A stretch of 64,000 nt of DNA, from NCBI GenBank assembly GCA_028689995.1, contig JAQVCB010000004.1:1-64000 (forward strand), written 5' to 3'. Origin of the DNA: Candidatus Gastranaerophilales bacterium (GTDB lineage Bacteria; Cyanobacteriota; Vampirovibrionia; Gastranaerophilales; UBA9579). The notes under the pieces were generated by a model. The model did not search any database, was not told the origin of the DNA, and saw only the letters and a list, made by a program, of their open reading frames with translations. Of the stretch, positions 45,273-53,533 are shown one piece after another (positions within the stretch are counted from its first letter, which is position 1; every line of letters begins with the position of its first letter). The position numbers and the translations under genes were made by a program.

Positions 45273-46955
45273 ATGATTGAGAAACAAGAGCAGGTTTTTG
45301 AAAATTATGATAAGGACTGCCTGCTGGAAAAAATTGAAAAATATGGTGATCCTAACAAAAATCTCATTATTACGTCGGTATTAATTTTATTTATAGCCGG
45401 ATTGATAGTATTTTTCTTTGGAAAAAGGGAAATTGGCGGAATTACTGCAGATTATGCTGATTATTATCCTCAATCAACTAATGCTTATATTGATGTTCAG
45501 CTTAATGATAAAAGCATACTGGAGATAAACAAGTTAACGACGTTAGATATTAAAAATTTACCCGGTTTGTTAATAAAAGTATTTAATGCGAATTATAGAA
45601 TCAAAAAAAGTAACAAACTTGATAAATTAATAAATCAGGTGTTGGGAGATGAATTTAGTTACGGCATCTGGAATAGCAAAGGTATTGATAGAAGTCTTAT
45701 TATTTTTCCTATAAAACGGGAAAGTAAAATTGATCCACTTTTTAGACTTTTGCTGAGTAAAAATGAAAAATTGACAGGGAAAATTTATCAAGGATTCAGG
45801 ATTATTACTGCAAAAAATACAAAAATAGCTTATTTAATCAATAGAGACAGATTATTTGTGGCAGATAGTTATGAATCCCTAGTATTTATAATTAATAATT
45901 ATATTTTAAAAGATGCAGCAAGTCTTTATGATAGAAAAGATGTTAGAAAGGCTCTTGCTTATGTTGATAAAGGCAGAATAGGAACAATTTTATTAACAAA
46001 TTCCACTTCGAATAATGATTTATTAAATAATATAACTAACAATAAATTCTCTGCTATAAGTGGATTTTTTGACAGGTCAATACCTACAACTGCAATAGCA
46101 ATGAGGTTTGACAGAGATTTATTTTATTTAAATTCATATACTCCATATTTTGAGTCAAAAATAGAAGGAAAAAATGTAGAAAAAGCATTTCAGGCTGTTT
46201 TTGATAATGAAAAACAAAATTTAATTCCTGACTTTTTGCCGCAAAATACTATTTCTTACTTTACTGTGAGTGGTTTAAAAAATTATATAAATCTTTATCT
46301 TGAATTATCAGGTATAAAAGACAAAACTGAATTTGAACAACTTAAGCAATTTGTTAAAATGACTACTACACTTGATTTTGATAATGATATTATGGAAATT
46401 TTTAGTAAAAATTCAATTTTTGCAACAATTGCTTCAGGTAATTTAAAACCAGGATATGCAATTATTTTGTCTACAACTCCAAAAACATCACTGGTTATTT
46501 CAAAATTTATTAAATTACTTCAAATTCAGGTTCCTTCTGAAGAAATTTCCAAAATTTCTTATAAAAATACAGAATTAAATATAGTTTCGTCTCCAAAATT
46601 ACCTGCTGTATTATGTTATGGAAATATTGACCAAAATTTATATGCAATAGGAGATAAACTTGCTGTTGAACTTATAATAGATACTATAAAAGCTAAAAAA
46701 TCTTTCTCAAATAACGATTTATTTGGAGATTTTAAGGAACATGCTCTATATAATTCAGGAATTACAGCTTTTATTGATATTCAAAAGATTAACAAATTTG
46801 CACCACAGAAGAGAAAATTCCCTGAAAAAAATTATCTTGATAAAATAAAAAATAATATAAATGCGGCCTTTATAACTGCTGATTATAAAGGCAATACGTT
46901 TATTGGTTCAATGCAGTTCAGTATGAAAAATAAAAAAATACAGAATAAAAAATAA
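45273..46955 (+). CDS. Membrane-anchored DUF3352-like protein
   Basis: A 560-residue protein with a short cytoplasmic N-terminus, one membrane helix near residues 33-51 (LIITSVLILFIAGLIVFFFG) and a large outside domain. The outside part begins YYPQSTNAYIDVQLNDKSIL and shows repeating patterns (YRIKKSNKLDKLINQVLG, YQGFRIITAKNTKIAYLINR, ALAYVDKGRIGTILL) that recall DUF3352, a family frequent in Cyanobacteria. The assignment is tentative. Its function is unknown. AAGGA precedes the ATG. A 53-residue gene follows 19 bases later. Confidence 0.55.
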   Translation: MIEKQEQVFENYDKDCLLEKIEKYGDPNKNLIITSVLILFIAGLIVFFFGKREIGGITADYADYYPQSTNAYIDVQLNDKSILEINKLTTLDIKNLPGLLIKVFNANYRIKKSNKLDKLINQVLGDEFSYGIWNSKGIDRSLIIFPIKRESKIDPLFRLLLSKNEKLTGKIYQGFRIITAKNTKIAYLINRDRLFVADSYESLVFIINNYILKDAASLYDRKDVRKALAYVDKGRIGTILLTNSTSNNDLLNNITNNKFSAISGFFDRSIPTTAIAMRFDRDLFYLNSYTPYFESKIEGKNVEKAFQAVFDNEKQNLIPDFLPQNTISYFTVSGLKNYINLYLELSGIKDKTEFEQLKQFVKMTTTLDFDNDIMEIFSKNSIFATIASGNLKPGYAIILSTTPKTSLVISKFIKLLQIQVPSEEISKISYKNTELNIVSSPKLPAVLCYGNIDQNLYAIGDKLAVELIIDTIKAKKSFSNNDLFGDFKEHALYNSGITAFIDIQKINKFAPQKRKFPEKNYLDKIKNNINAAFITADYKGNTFIGSMQFSMKNKKIQNKK

Positions 46956-46974
46956 ATTAACGGGAGATTAGAAA

Positions 46975-47136
46975 ATGACTCCGCTGGAAAAATTGGAAAA
47001 AGCAAGAGAGCTTCTTCTCGAAGCAGAGGAAGAATTAATTGAAAAAGAAAAGTCCTGTCCTTATGAAATCGGATTTACTTTAAGAAATCTCGATGAAGCT
47101 ATAAGCCATCTGAAAAATCTCGATCTTAAAGAATAA
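46975..47136 (+). CDS. Small helical protein, 53 residues
   Basis: The ORF is too short for the track. ATG 46975 has GGGAG ten bases upstream and the frame reads MTPLEKLEKARELLLEAEEE and ends NLDLKE before TAA. It is a charged, probably coiled-coil helix pair with a CPYEIGF turn. It follows the DUF3352-like gene by 19 bases and is probably co-transcribed. I recognise no family. Confidence 0.6.
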   Translation: MTPLEKLEKARELLLEAEEELIEKEKSCPYEIGFTLRNLDEAISHLKNLDLKE

Positions 47137-47171
47137 ACATTTCTCTTTATGTTTTCTTTTCAGTATAAAGC

Positions 47172-47355
47172 CTCTTTGAAGGGAGTGTTAACGAAATCAA
47201 AAAAACAAAGTTTTTTGTTTCGTCTTACGTCCCCATCGTCCAGTGTAAAAATGCCGAAAACTGACCGTTTCCGCCATTTTTCACTTTTGTTAGGGTCGTG
47301 TTGACGAATAGAAAATAAGAGCTGTTTAACTATTCGTCAACACTCCCTTGAAGAG
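47172..47355 (+). repeat. Family B structured element, copy B1
   Basis: It fills the gap between the 53-residue gene and the transglycosylase gene. The outer ends CTCTTTGAAGGGAGTG and CACTCCCTTGAAGAG pair over about 22 bases. Inside are ACGAAA...TTTCGT with an A7/T6 stem, a GTGTAAAAATG/CATTTTTCAC stem, and a perfect 14-bp stem GTGTTGACGAATAG with its complement (47298-47311, 47330-47343). The 47330-47343 arm can pair either with the outer left end or with 47298-47311, so two exclusive folds exist. Confidence 0.75.
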
Positions 47356-47362
47356 CTATAGA

Positions 47363-48322
47363 TTATTTTTTAAAATGATCATAAAGGAGAATAACTGATT
47401 CTGCATATTGTTCTGTTTTTACATAAGGACTTTTTCCGTTTTTAAGTTTCATAATATAGCCTTGACCTGCATTATAGGCTCTAGCCACGTCTAATAGATT
47501 CGTATTTGAATTTTTAAGTTCTTTTATAAGAGCTGCATCTATTTCAAAATATTTTTCCCAATATTTAAGATTATTAGGTTCTTTTTTAACAAGATTCTGA
47601 ATATTAAGCATATCAGGGTCATTATGGAAATATTTTTTAACTATAAGTTTTATTAATTCAGGATTCAACTGCATTGGTCCGAAATCACTTGACTTTTTGT
47701 TTAATGCATCGAATCTGCAACTTGATTCACAAAACATAAAACTGTAATAAAGTTCTTCATCAATTCCGTATTTTTTGCACAATTTATTTATTATTTTTGT
47801 AGTTTCAGGATTATTAGCCCTGAATGCTTCTACGGTGATTTTACCACTTGACAAAAATTGTTCTGGATTTTCAACATATTTTAGTTCTTTATAAGGAAGA
47901 TTCTTTGATATACTGGTTTGTAGAATAGTAGCACTTTCATCATGCTTCAAGATTGAAGATGTAAGTTCTTCCAAATTTTTAGAAGTTTCTTCTACCTTCA
48001 AAGTTATAGGTTTTTTAACTTCGTTAACAGCTTCTGCGGTCAATTTTTTTATTGGTTCCGGGCATACATGAGAATGAATAATTGCACATAATCCTCCTGT
48101 AATAAGAGCTGCTTTTATAAAAAATCTTTTAATTGCCGGTTTTAATTTGCGTTTAACTCCCGGATTTGATCTGCGAGGTTTTCTTTTAACGGAAGTTTTT
48201 TTAAAAGAGTCCTGTTTAGAATCTTTATATCGGCCATATCTATCAGAGGATCTGGCAGATCCTGTTTTTTGATGTGGTTTCATAAAACTCGGAACACTGA
48301 GTGTATTATTATTTATTGTCAT
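47363..48322 (-). CDS. Membrane-anchored lytic transglycosylase-like protein
   Basis: A 319-residue protein: a strongly basic N-terminus of about 65 residues (SVKRKPRRSNPGVKRKLKP), one membrane helix near 70-86, then a C-terminal SLT-type lysozyme-fold domain. Catalytic-region motifs are FMFCESSCRFDA (Glu as general acid), SSDFGPMQLN and VARAYNAGQGYIMK. It should cleave glycan strands in the periplasm while tethered to the inner membrane. The long basic tail on the cytoplasmic side is unusual. It is monocistronic. Confidence 0.84.
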   Translation of the reverse strand: MTINNNTLSVPSFMKPHQKTGSARSSDRYGRYKDSKQDSFKKTSVKRKPRRSNPGVKRKLKPAIKRFFIKAALITGGLCAIIHSHVCPEPIKKLTAEAVNEVKKPITLKVEETSKNLEELTSSILKHDESATILQTSISKNLPYKELKYVENPEQFLSSGKITVEAFRANNPETTKIINKLCKKYGIDEELYYSFMFCESSCRFDALNKKSSDFGPMQLNPELIKLIVKKYFHNDPDMLNIQNLVKKEPNNLKYWEKYFEIDAALIKELKNSNTNLLDVARAYNAGQGYIMKLKNGKSPYVKTEQYAESVILLYDHFKK

Positions 48323-48455
48323 AGCGTTTTAAAAGACCTTTTAACTAATTAGTTATGTTTTATATATTTAATTAAACAAAAATAATTAGTTAAAATTGTC
48401 TATTTTTCAGTCTTTATAAAGTTTTATTTACAAATTTATTAAATTATTAGATGGC

Positions 48456-49424
48456 TTAAAAAGATCCTGTCTTAAAATATTCTAAAGTCTGATTTATAAA
48501 ACTTCTAACTGTTTCATCTACTGTAATCAAAATATTTTCTTCTTTAACCGCAGGGATTAATATTTCGATTGCTTTGGGTACAATTTCTATATAAATCGGT
48601 GTTTTTCCGATAATATCTCCATCTGCCTGAACAAACAATGAGGGTTTTGTTTTTATTTCTATCTGTTTTGCTTGAAAATATTGAATTTTTTTTGATTTGT
48701 CATAAGGCTGTTTTATGATAATTTTCCATATAATAGGAAGGTAATCAATAATCCCTTTTGGGGATATTATTAACAAATCAAGAAGACCATCGTCAAAAGA
48801 GGCATTTGGAAAAAGTGAAAGTAGATCACCCAGAATATCTCCGCTGTTTGCAATGATTGTGGCTAACCCTCTGACTTTAATAGTTCTGTTATTATTCAGC
48901 TTGATTTTAAATACAGCATATTTTGGTTTAATTGACTGTATAAAACCTTCAATGAAATAAGCAAAAAATCCTAATTTTCTTTTTTTCTTTTTTGAAACCT
49001 TACCTATAATTTTTGCATCAAAGCCGCATCCTGCCATAAATGCAAAATATCTGTCATTTATTTTACCTATATCAATTTTTTGAGAATTTTCATTAAGGAT
49101 AATTTCAATAGCTTTTGGAATATTTATAGGTATTCCGAGATTACCGGCAAGCATATTGCCAGTTCCAAATGGTATAATACCAAGTTTGGCTTTTGATCCA
49201 ATCATTCCTGAGATGACTTCTGTTATTGTGCCATCCCCGCCTATGGCAACAATAATATCAAAGTTTTCCTGTACGGCTTTTTTAGCAAGATTAATTGCAT
49301 GAAGAGGTTCGTTTGTTTTCCAAAGATTAAGCTCATGACCGACAAAACCTTTGATTAATTCATCTTTTAGAATATTTATTTCATTATTTCCTGAAACAGG
49401 ATTATAAATAGCTGCTATTTTCAT
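48456..49424 (-). CDS. Diacylglycerol/lipid kinase family protein, YegS-like
   Basis: A 322-residue member of the DAGK catalytic family that phosphorylates a lipid such as diacylglycerol. The N-terminus is IAAIYNPVSGNNEI; the nucleotide loop is AIGGDGTITEVISG followed by IIPFGTGNMLAGNLGIP; and the C-terminal sandwich has DDGLLDLLII and VQADGDIIG. The length is standard. The substrate and pathway (lipid recycling or glycolipid synthesis) cannot be determined. Confidence 0.9.
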   Translation of the reverse strand: MKIAAIYNPVSGNNEINILKDELIKGFVGHELNLWKTNEPLHAINLAKKAVQENFDIIVAIGGDGTITEVISGMIGSKAKLGIIPFGTGNMLAGNLGIPINIPKAIEIILNENSQKIDIGKINDRYFAFMAGCGFDAKIIGKVSKKKKRKLGFFAYFIEGFIQSIKPKYAVFKIKLNNNRTIKVRGLATIIANSGDILGDLLSLFPNASFDDGLLDLLIISPKGIIDYLPIIWKIIIKQPYDKSKKIQYFQAKQIEIKTKPSLFVQADGDIIGKTPIYIEIVPKAIEILIPAVKEENILITVDETVRSFINQTLEYFKTGSF

Positions 49425-49444
49425 TTTTGATCAACTTTGTAAGT

Positions 49445-49690
49445 TATAATTATTTCGTTAATAGTCCCAATCGTTTAGTGTCAAAGTGACGAAAACTTGA
49501 ATGAGTTACATAATACCTCCAGCTCCTGCGTCATTCCCCGCCATCGGTGGGGCGGGCAGCAACTTCAGCATTATTTCACTCCCGCTATCGTAGACCGTTT
49601 CTGTCACTTTTCACATCCGTTAGGGTCGTGGTTACGAATAGAAAATAAGAGCTATTTAATTATTCGTTACCACTTCGTTATTATAAATCA
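49445..49690 (+). repeat. Family B structured element, copy B2, carrying a C insert
   Basis: It shares with B1 the run GTTAGGGTCGTG, CGAATAGAAAATAAGAGCT and TATTCGT. The terminal stem is GTGGTTACGAATA (49628-49640) with TATTCGTTACCAC (49661-49673), 12 of 13 pairs, with changes in both arms relative to B1. The inner stem reads AAAGTGAC/GTCACTTT where B1 has AAAAATG/CATTTTT. A 95-bp C module is inserted between GAAAACT and GACCGTTT, which are adjacent in B1. Confidence 0.72.
49498..49592 (-). repeat. Family C module, copy C3, nested in B2
   Basis: In reverse orientation it has the C ends (CGATAGCGGGAGTG and TAACTCATTCA). The outer arms are ATAAT/ATTAT, and the apical part is extended by a GC-rich CCCCGCC/GGGGCGG hairpin not present in C1 or C2. 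B1 lacks these bases, so B1 is the empty version of this site. No clear target duplication is visible. Confidence 0.65.
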
Positions 49691-49816
49691 GCAGATTTGT
49701 TTAATATAATTCCCCGTATTTATTATTGTAAATTATTATTAATTTTATTCCCAAAACATGAATTTTTTTAGTTTAGTTGGACTTTATATATATAGAGATA
49801 ATATAAGGAAAAAAAT

Positions 49817-50245
49817 ATGGTCGCTCCTGTAAATTTTTTAAGTGCAAGTAGAACACAGCAAAGTCAGCAAATAAACCCTGTAGCATATGGCGGTCAGGCA
49901 AAACCTGAGGCGTCTCTATTTGCAAAAAATATTACGTTTGGAGATAATAAGATTCAGGGACAGCCTGCATCTGATAAATTTCTTTTTTCTTCAAAAACAG
50001 AAAATTCAAATCTGTTTTCACGCCAACAAGTTGATCTTACAAAATTTGTTGGTACTCCAGTAGATGAAAGTTCCAAAGTAAATCTTGTTACCCGTGGAAT
50101 GGATCATAAATCTGTTGCAGCTGTCAATCAAAATGCAGAACAAGAATCCAAAGGTGTAGGTCTTACTGCTTTTAATGGACAAAGATATGTATCGAACTTT
50201 GGTAAACATGGAGTTGCAGGCGGTAATGCTCAATTTATTGCTTAA
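49817..50245 (+). CDS. Small Gln/Asn/Ser-rich protein, unknown
   Basis: A 142-residue ORF with AAGGA upstream of ATG. I do not recognise it. It opens VAPVNFLSASRTQQSQQINP and contains several F-A/S-K-N/T segments (LFAKNITFGDN, FLFSSKTENSNLFS), then a more ordered end (VNLVTRGMDHKSVAAVN, FGKHGVAGGNAQFIA). No signal peptide is present. In composition it resembles the 78-residue protein at 15.2 kb. It stands alone with a terminator-like structure downstream. Confidence 0.55.
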   Translation: MVAPVNFLSASRTQQSQQINPVAYGGQAKPEASLFAKNITFGDNKIQGQPASDKFLFSSKTENSNLFSRQQVDLTKFVGTPVDESSKVNLVTRGMDHKSVAAVNQNAEQESKGVGLTAFNGQRYVSNFGKHGVAGGNAQFIA

Positions 50246-50281
50246 CAATAAAGAATAAATAAAAACCCCGTTTAATAAAAA

Positions 50282-50381
50282 GATAATTTATTAAGTGAAT
50301 AATAACCCTTTTATTTGTATTCAGTTTTTAGACTGGATTCAAGGATAAAAGGGATTTTTTAGTAAATAAAAATAAATTATC
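50282..50381 (+). terminator. Nested hairpins with terminator between two genes
   Basis: The inner stem CCCTTTTAT/ATAAAAGGG (50306-50314, 50345-50353) is followed by ATTTTTT, a plausible intrinsic terminator for the preceding gene. It is enclosed by a perfect outer stem GATAATTTATT/AATAAATTATC (50282-50292, 50371-50381). The outer stem would compete with nothing obvious, but it makes a 100-base nested fold 84 bases before the radical SAM gene. Confidence 0.55.
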
Positions 50382-50465
50382 CTGCTTAATGTACGTCTTG
50401 AATAAAGAGTTTGTTTTGTGCAAAAATTATAAAGAGAGATATAATCAGCAGGGAATTTATCCAAT

Positions 50466-51107
50466 ATGGAAACCGAGCTTCAGAACAAATCAGTATATTT
50501 CCTCAGAAACACAATGTACATAAACGTTACAAACTTGTGTTCAAACAACTGTCTGTTCTGTATAAGAAATTTTAATGATGAAGTAGCTGGAGTTAACTTA
50601 TGGCTTGCAGAAGAAAATATTGCAGCTGGTAAGATTATTGAAGAAATTAAGGAAAATTCTCCTGAATCCAGAGATGAAATTGTTTTCTGCGGTTACGGTG
50701 AACCTCTGATTAAGATTGATATTGTCAGAGAGATTGCAAAATTTATTAAAGACAACTATCCAAATATTCCTGTCAGAGTTAATTCAAACGGACACGCCAA
50801 TTTAATTCACAAAAGAGATGTTGTCCCTGAATTGACAGGATTAATTGATGCAATCTCAATCAGTTTAAATGCTGATAATGCTGACCTTTATCAAATATTA
50901 TCAAGAACTTGTTTTGATAAAGAATTGGCATTTGAAGGCGTTAAAAACTTTGCTGAAGAGTGTCAAAAATATGGAATTGATACAACTCTCACCGTAGTAA
51001 TGGGTTTTGAAGATTATAAGATTGATCTTAAAAAATGCAGAGAAATTGCAAAAAGTCTGGGCGTGAAATTCAAGATTAGAGAATGGCTCAGCGACGGATA
51101 CGTTTAA
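50466..51107 (+). CDS. TatD-family-associated radical SAM protein
   Basis: A 213-residue radical SAM enzyme. The [4Fe-4S] motif is the standard CX3CX2C in NLCSNNCLFCIRNF, followed by NLWLAEE, the GGE-like FCGYGEPLI, VRVNSNGHANLI and ISISLNADNADLYQ. This pattern matches the short radical SAM proteins named for their frequent fusion to or proximity with TatD nucleases. No tatD gene is adjacent here. The reaction catalysed is unknown. The nearest ribosome site, GGGA, is about 13 bases before the ATG. Confidence 0.82.
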   Translation: METELQNKSVYFLRNTMYINVTNLCSNNCLFCIRNFNDEVAGVNLWLAEENIAAGKIIEEIKENSPESRDEIVFCGYGEPLIKIDIVREIAKFIKDNYPNIPVRVNSNGHANLIHKRDVVPELTGLIDAISISLNADNADLYQILSRTCFDKELAFEGVKNFAEECQKYGIDTTLTVVMGFEDYKIDLKKCREIAKSLGVKFKIREWLSDGYV

Positions 51108-51310
51108 GTTCTTTTGCATTAAAATCCTAAAATCTCTGAAAAAAGATGATTAATCTTGAATTTTTTAAGCTGAAAGTCATGTTTATGTTTTGTCAAAAAA
51201 CATGTTTACACTGAATTATGATCGTACTTTAATAATTATATACATGGGTTTTTAATCTTATTTTTTGTATAGATAAGATATTAGATAGACAACGAGGTAA
51301 AGGAACAAAA

Positions 51311-53479
51311 ATGGCTAATCAACTAGATGCAATAATGAAACCAAAGTCAATTGCGGTAATTGGTGCTTCCGAAAGAGCTGGAGCAATTGGAAGAGAGTTA
51401 ACAAACAAAATGCTATCATACGGATATAAAGGTGAATTATATCCTGTAAATCCAAAAGCTGAGACAATTTTAGGCGTTAAAGCATATAAAAATGTTATGG
51501 ATATTCCAAATCCTGTGGATTTGGCAGTAATTGTAGTTCCAAGAGATTTTGTATATCAGGTTGTTGATGAATGTGGCAAAAAAGGCGTTAAAGGTCTTGT
51601 AATTATTACCGCAGGATACAAGGAAACAGGTCACGAAGGTGCTGAATTAGAAGATAAACTTGTTGAATTAATAAAACAACATGGAATGAGAGCTATTGGG
51701 CCTAACTGTGTAGGTATTGTTAATACAGATCCTGCTATTCATTTAGATTCAACTTTTATTGAAGCTTTTCCTTATGAAGGCAAAACAGCTTTCATATCAC
51801 AGTCGGGAGCTTTAGGCGGCGCTATTTTTAATATTGCTAAAGATTTTAATGTAGGTTTAGGTCAGTTCGTATCTGTGGGAAATAAAGCAGATGTGAACGA
51901 CGAAACATTGCTTGAATACTGGTCAGAAGATGCTGAAATAGATCAGATTCTTTTTTATCTTGAATCAATAAGCAGTCCTGCAAGCTTTAGGAAACTTGCA
52001 GCAAAAGTTACAAAGAAAAAACCGATTATTGCTGTTAAATCAGGAAGATCATCAGCAGGTGCTAAAGCTGCATCCTCTCATACAGGTGCTCTTGCAGGTG
52101 CTGATCTTGCAGCAGATGCTCTTCTTAAACAAAGCGGAATTATCAGAGTTAACTCAATTCTGGAACTTTTTGAAGTAGCTCAGGTATTTACACACTGTCC
52201 GCTTCCAAAAGGCAATAAAGTAGCAATTATAACAAATGCAGGCGGACCAGGAATTATGGCAACAGATGCTATTTGTGAATTCGGTCTTGAGATTGCACAG
52301 CTTTCTGAAAAAACAACTCAGACTTTAAGAGCAAATTTACCACCGGCAGCCAGTGTTAGAAATCCTGTTGACATGATCGCAAGTGCAAATGTTAAAGATT
52401 ATGTAACAACTCTTGAAACAATACTTGATGATGAAAATGTTGATGCTGTTATGGTAATCAACCTTCCGCTTGTTGGTGTTGATCCTCTCGAAATTGCTAA
52501 AGCAGTTGTTGAAATAAGAAATAGACGTACTGAAAAACCGATTGTTTCAGTATTTATGGCAAAAGCTGATTTCTTTAATGATTTAAATAAATTAAAAGCT
52601 AATGTGCCATTCTTCCAGTATCCTGAATCAGCTGCAAAAGCTATGTCAAAACTTGACGTTCAGCGCAGATGGGTAGAAAAACCGGTTGGCAATGAACCAA
52701 CATTTAATGTAGATACTGAAAAAGCAAAAGAAATCATTAAAAAGTCTTTAAGCGAAAACAGAGATCAGCTTACAACATTGGAATCGATAGATGTTCTTGA
52801 AGCTTACGGTATTAGAACATGTAAATACGCATTTGCTGCAAATGTTGACGAAGCGGCAGCAGAAGCTAATAAAATCGGATATCCTGTTGTAATGAAAATT
52901 ACATCCACTAAAATCTCTCACAAAACAGAAGTTGGCGGTGTAATTGTTAATATAGCCAGTGAAGCTGACCTTAGAAATGAGTTTAAAGGTCTTATTGAAA
53001 GATTACAAACATATGGATACAGTGCAAGTGACCTTGACGGTGTAATTGTACAGGAAATGGTTAAAGGTAACCGTGAAATGGTTTGCGGTATTGCGACAGA
53101 TCCCCAGTATGGTCACATGATGATGTTTGGTCTTGGCGGTATCTATATTGAAACCATTAAGGATATTTCATTCAGAATTGCTCCTTTAACTGATATCGAT
53201 GCAAAAGAAATGGTTGAATCAGTTAAAGCATACAAAATCCTTAAAGGAGCAAGAGGAGCAGTTCCTGCAAATATTCCGCAAATTGAAGAAACTCTTCTCC
53301 GTTTATCTCAGCTCGTTAAAGACTTCAGCTTTATCAAAGAGCTTGATATAAATCCGCTCAAGATTTCTGATAAAACAGCAGAAGGTGTTGCAGTTGACGG
53401 ACGTATTCAGGTTGATATGGAAGCAGCTAAAAAAGCTCTTTCATGTGACTGCTGCTGTTCAAACGGCTGTTGCGGATAA
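51311..53479 (+). CDS. Acetate-CoA ligase (ADP-forming), fused alpha and beta subunits
   Basis: A 722-residue enzyme that converts acetyl-CoA, ADP and phosphate to acetate, CoA and ATP, a fermentative ATP-yielding step. The alpha part has a CoA-binding domain (SIAVIGASERAGAIG) and succinyl-CoA synthetase-like domains with the phospho-His in SSHTGALAGAD (His257). The beta ATP-grasp part starts near residue 485 (ESIDVLEAYGIRTCKYAF) with VVMKITSTKISHKTEVGGV. No acetyltransferase domain is attached. The C-terminus is an odd Cys-rich tail, SCDCCCSNGCCG. AAAGGA precedes the ATG. Confidence 0.92.
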   Translation: MANQLDAIMKPKSIAVIGASERAGAIGRELTNKMLSYGYKGELYPVNPKAETILGVKAYKNVMDIPNPVDLAVIVVPRDFVYQVVDECGKKGVKGLVIITAGYKETGHEGAELEDKLVELIKQHGMRAIGPNCVGIVNTDPAIHLDSTFIEAFPYEGKTAFISQSGALGGAIFNIAKDFNVGLGQFVSVGNKADVNDETLLEYWSEDAEIDQILFYLESISSPASFRKLAAKVTKKKPIIAVKSGRSSAGAKAASSHTGALAGADLAADALLKQSGIIRVNSILELFEVAQVFTHCPLPKGNKVAIITNAGGPGIMATDAICEFGLEIAQLSEKTTQTLRANLPPAASVRNPVDMIASANVKDYVTTLETILDDENVDAVMVINLPLVGVDPLEIAKAVVEIRNRRTEKPIVSVFMAKADFFNDLNKLKANVPFFQYPESAAKAMSKLDVQRRWVEKPVGNEPTFNVDTEKAKEIIKKSLSENRDQLTTLESIDVLEAYGIRTCKYAFAANVDEAAAEANKIGYPVVMKITSTKISHKTEVGGVIVNIASEADLRNEFKGLIERLQTYGYSASDLDGVIVQEMVKGNREMVCGIATDPQYGHMMMFGLGGIYIETIKDISFRIAPLTDIDAKEMVESVKAYKILKGARGAVPANIPQIEETLLRLSQLVKDFSFIKELDINPLKISDKTAEGVAVDGRIQVDMEAAKKALSCDCCCSNGCCG

Positions 53480-53500
53480 TTAAGTAATATATAAATCTAA

Positions 53501-53533
53501 AAGCCGGAGATTATTGATCTCCGGTTTTTTTTA
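53501..53533. terminator. Terminator between acetate-CoA ligase and DUF3326 genes
   Basis: AAAAGCCGGAGAT and ATCTCCGGTTTT pair around a TATTG loop, followed by more T. It lies between convergent genes and can serve both strands. Confidence 0.9.
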
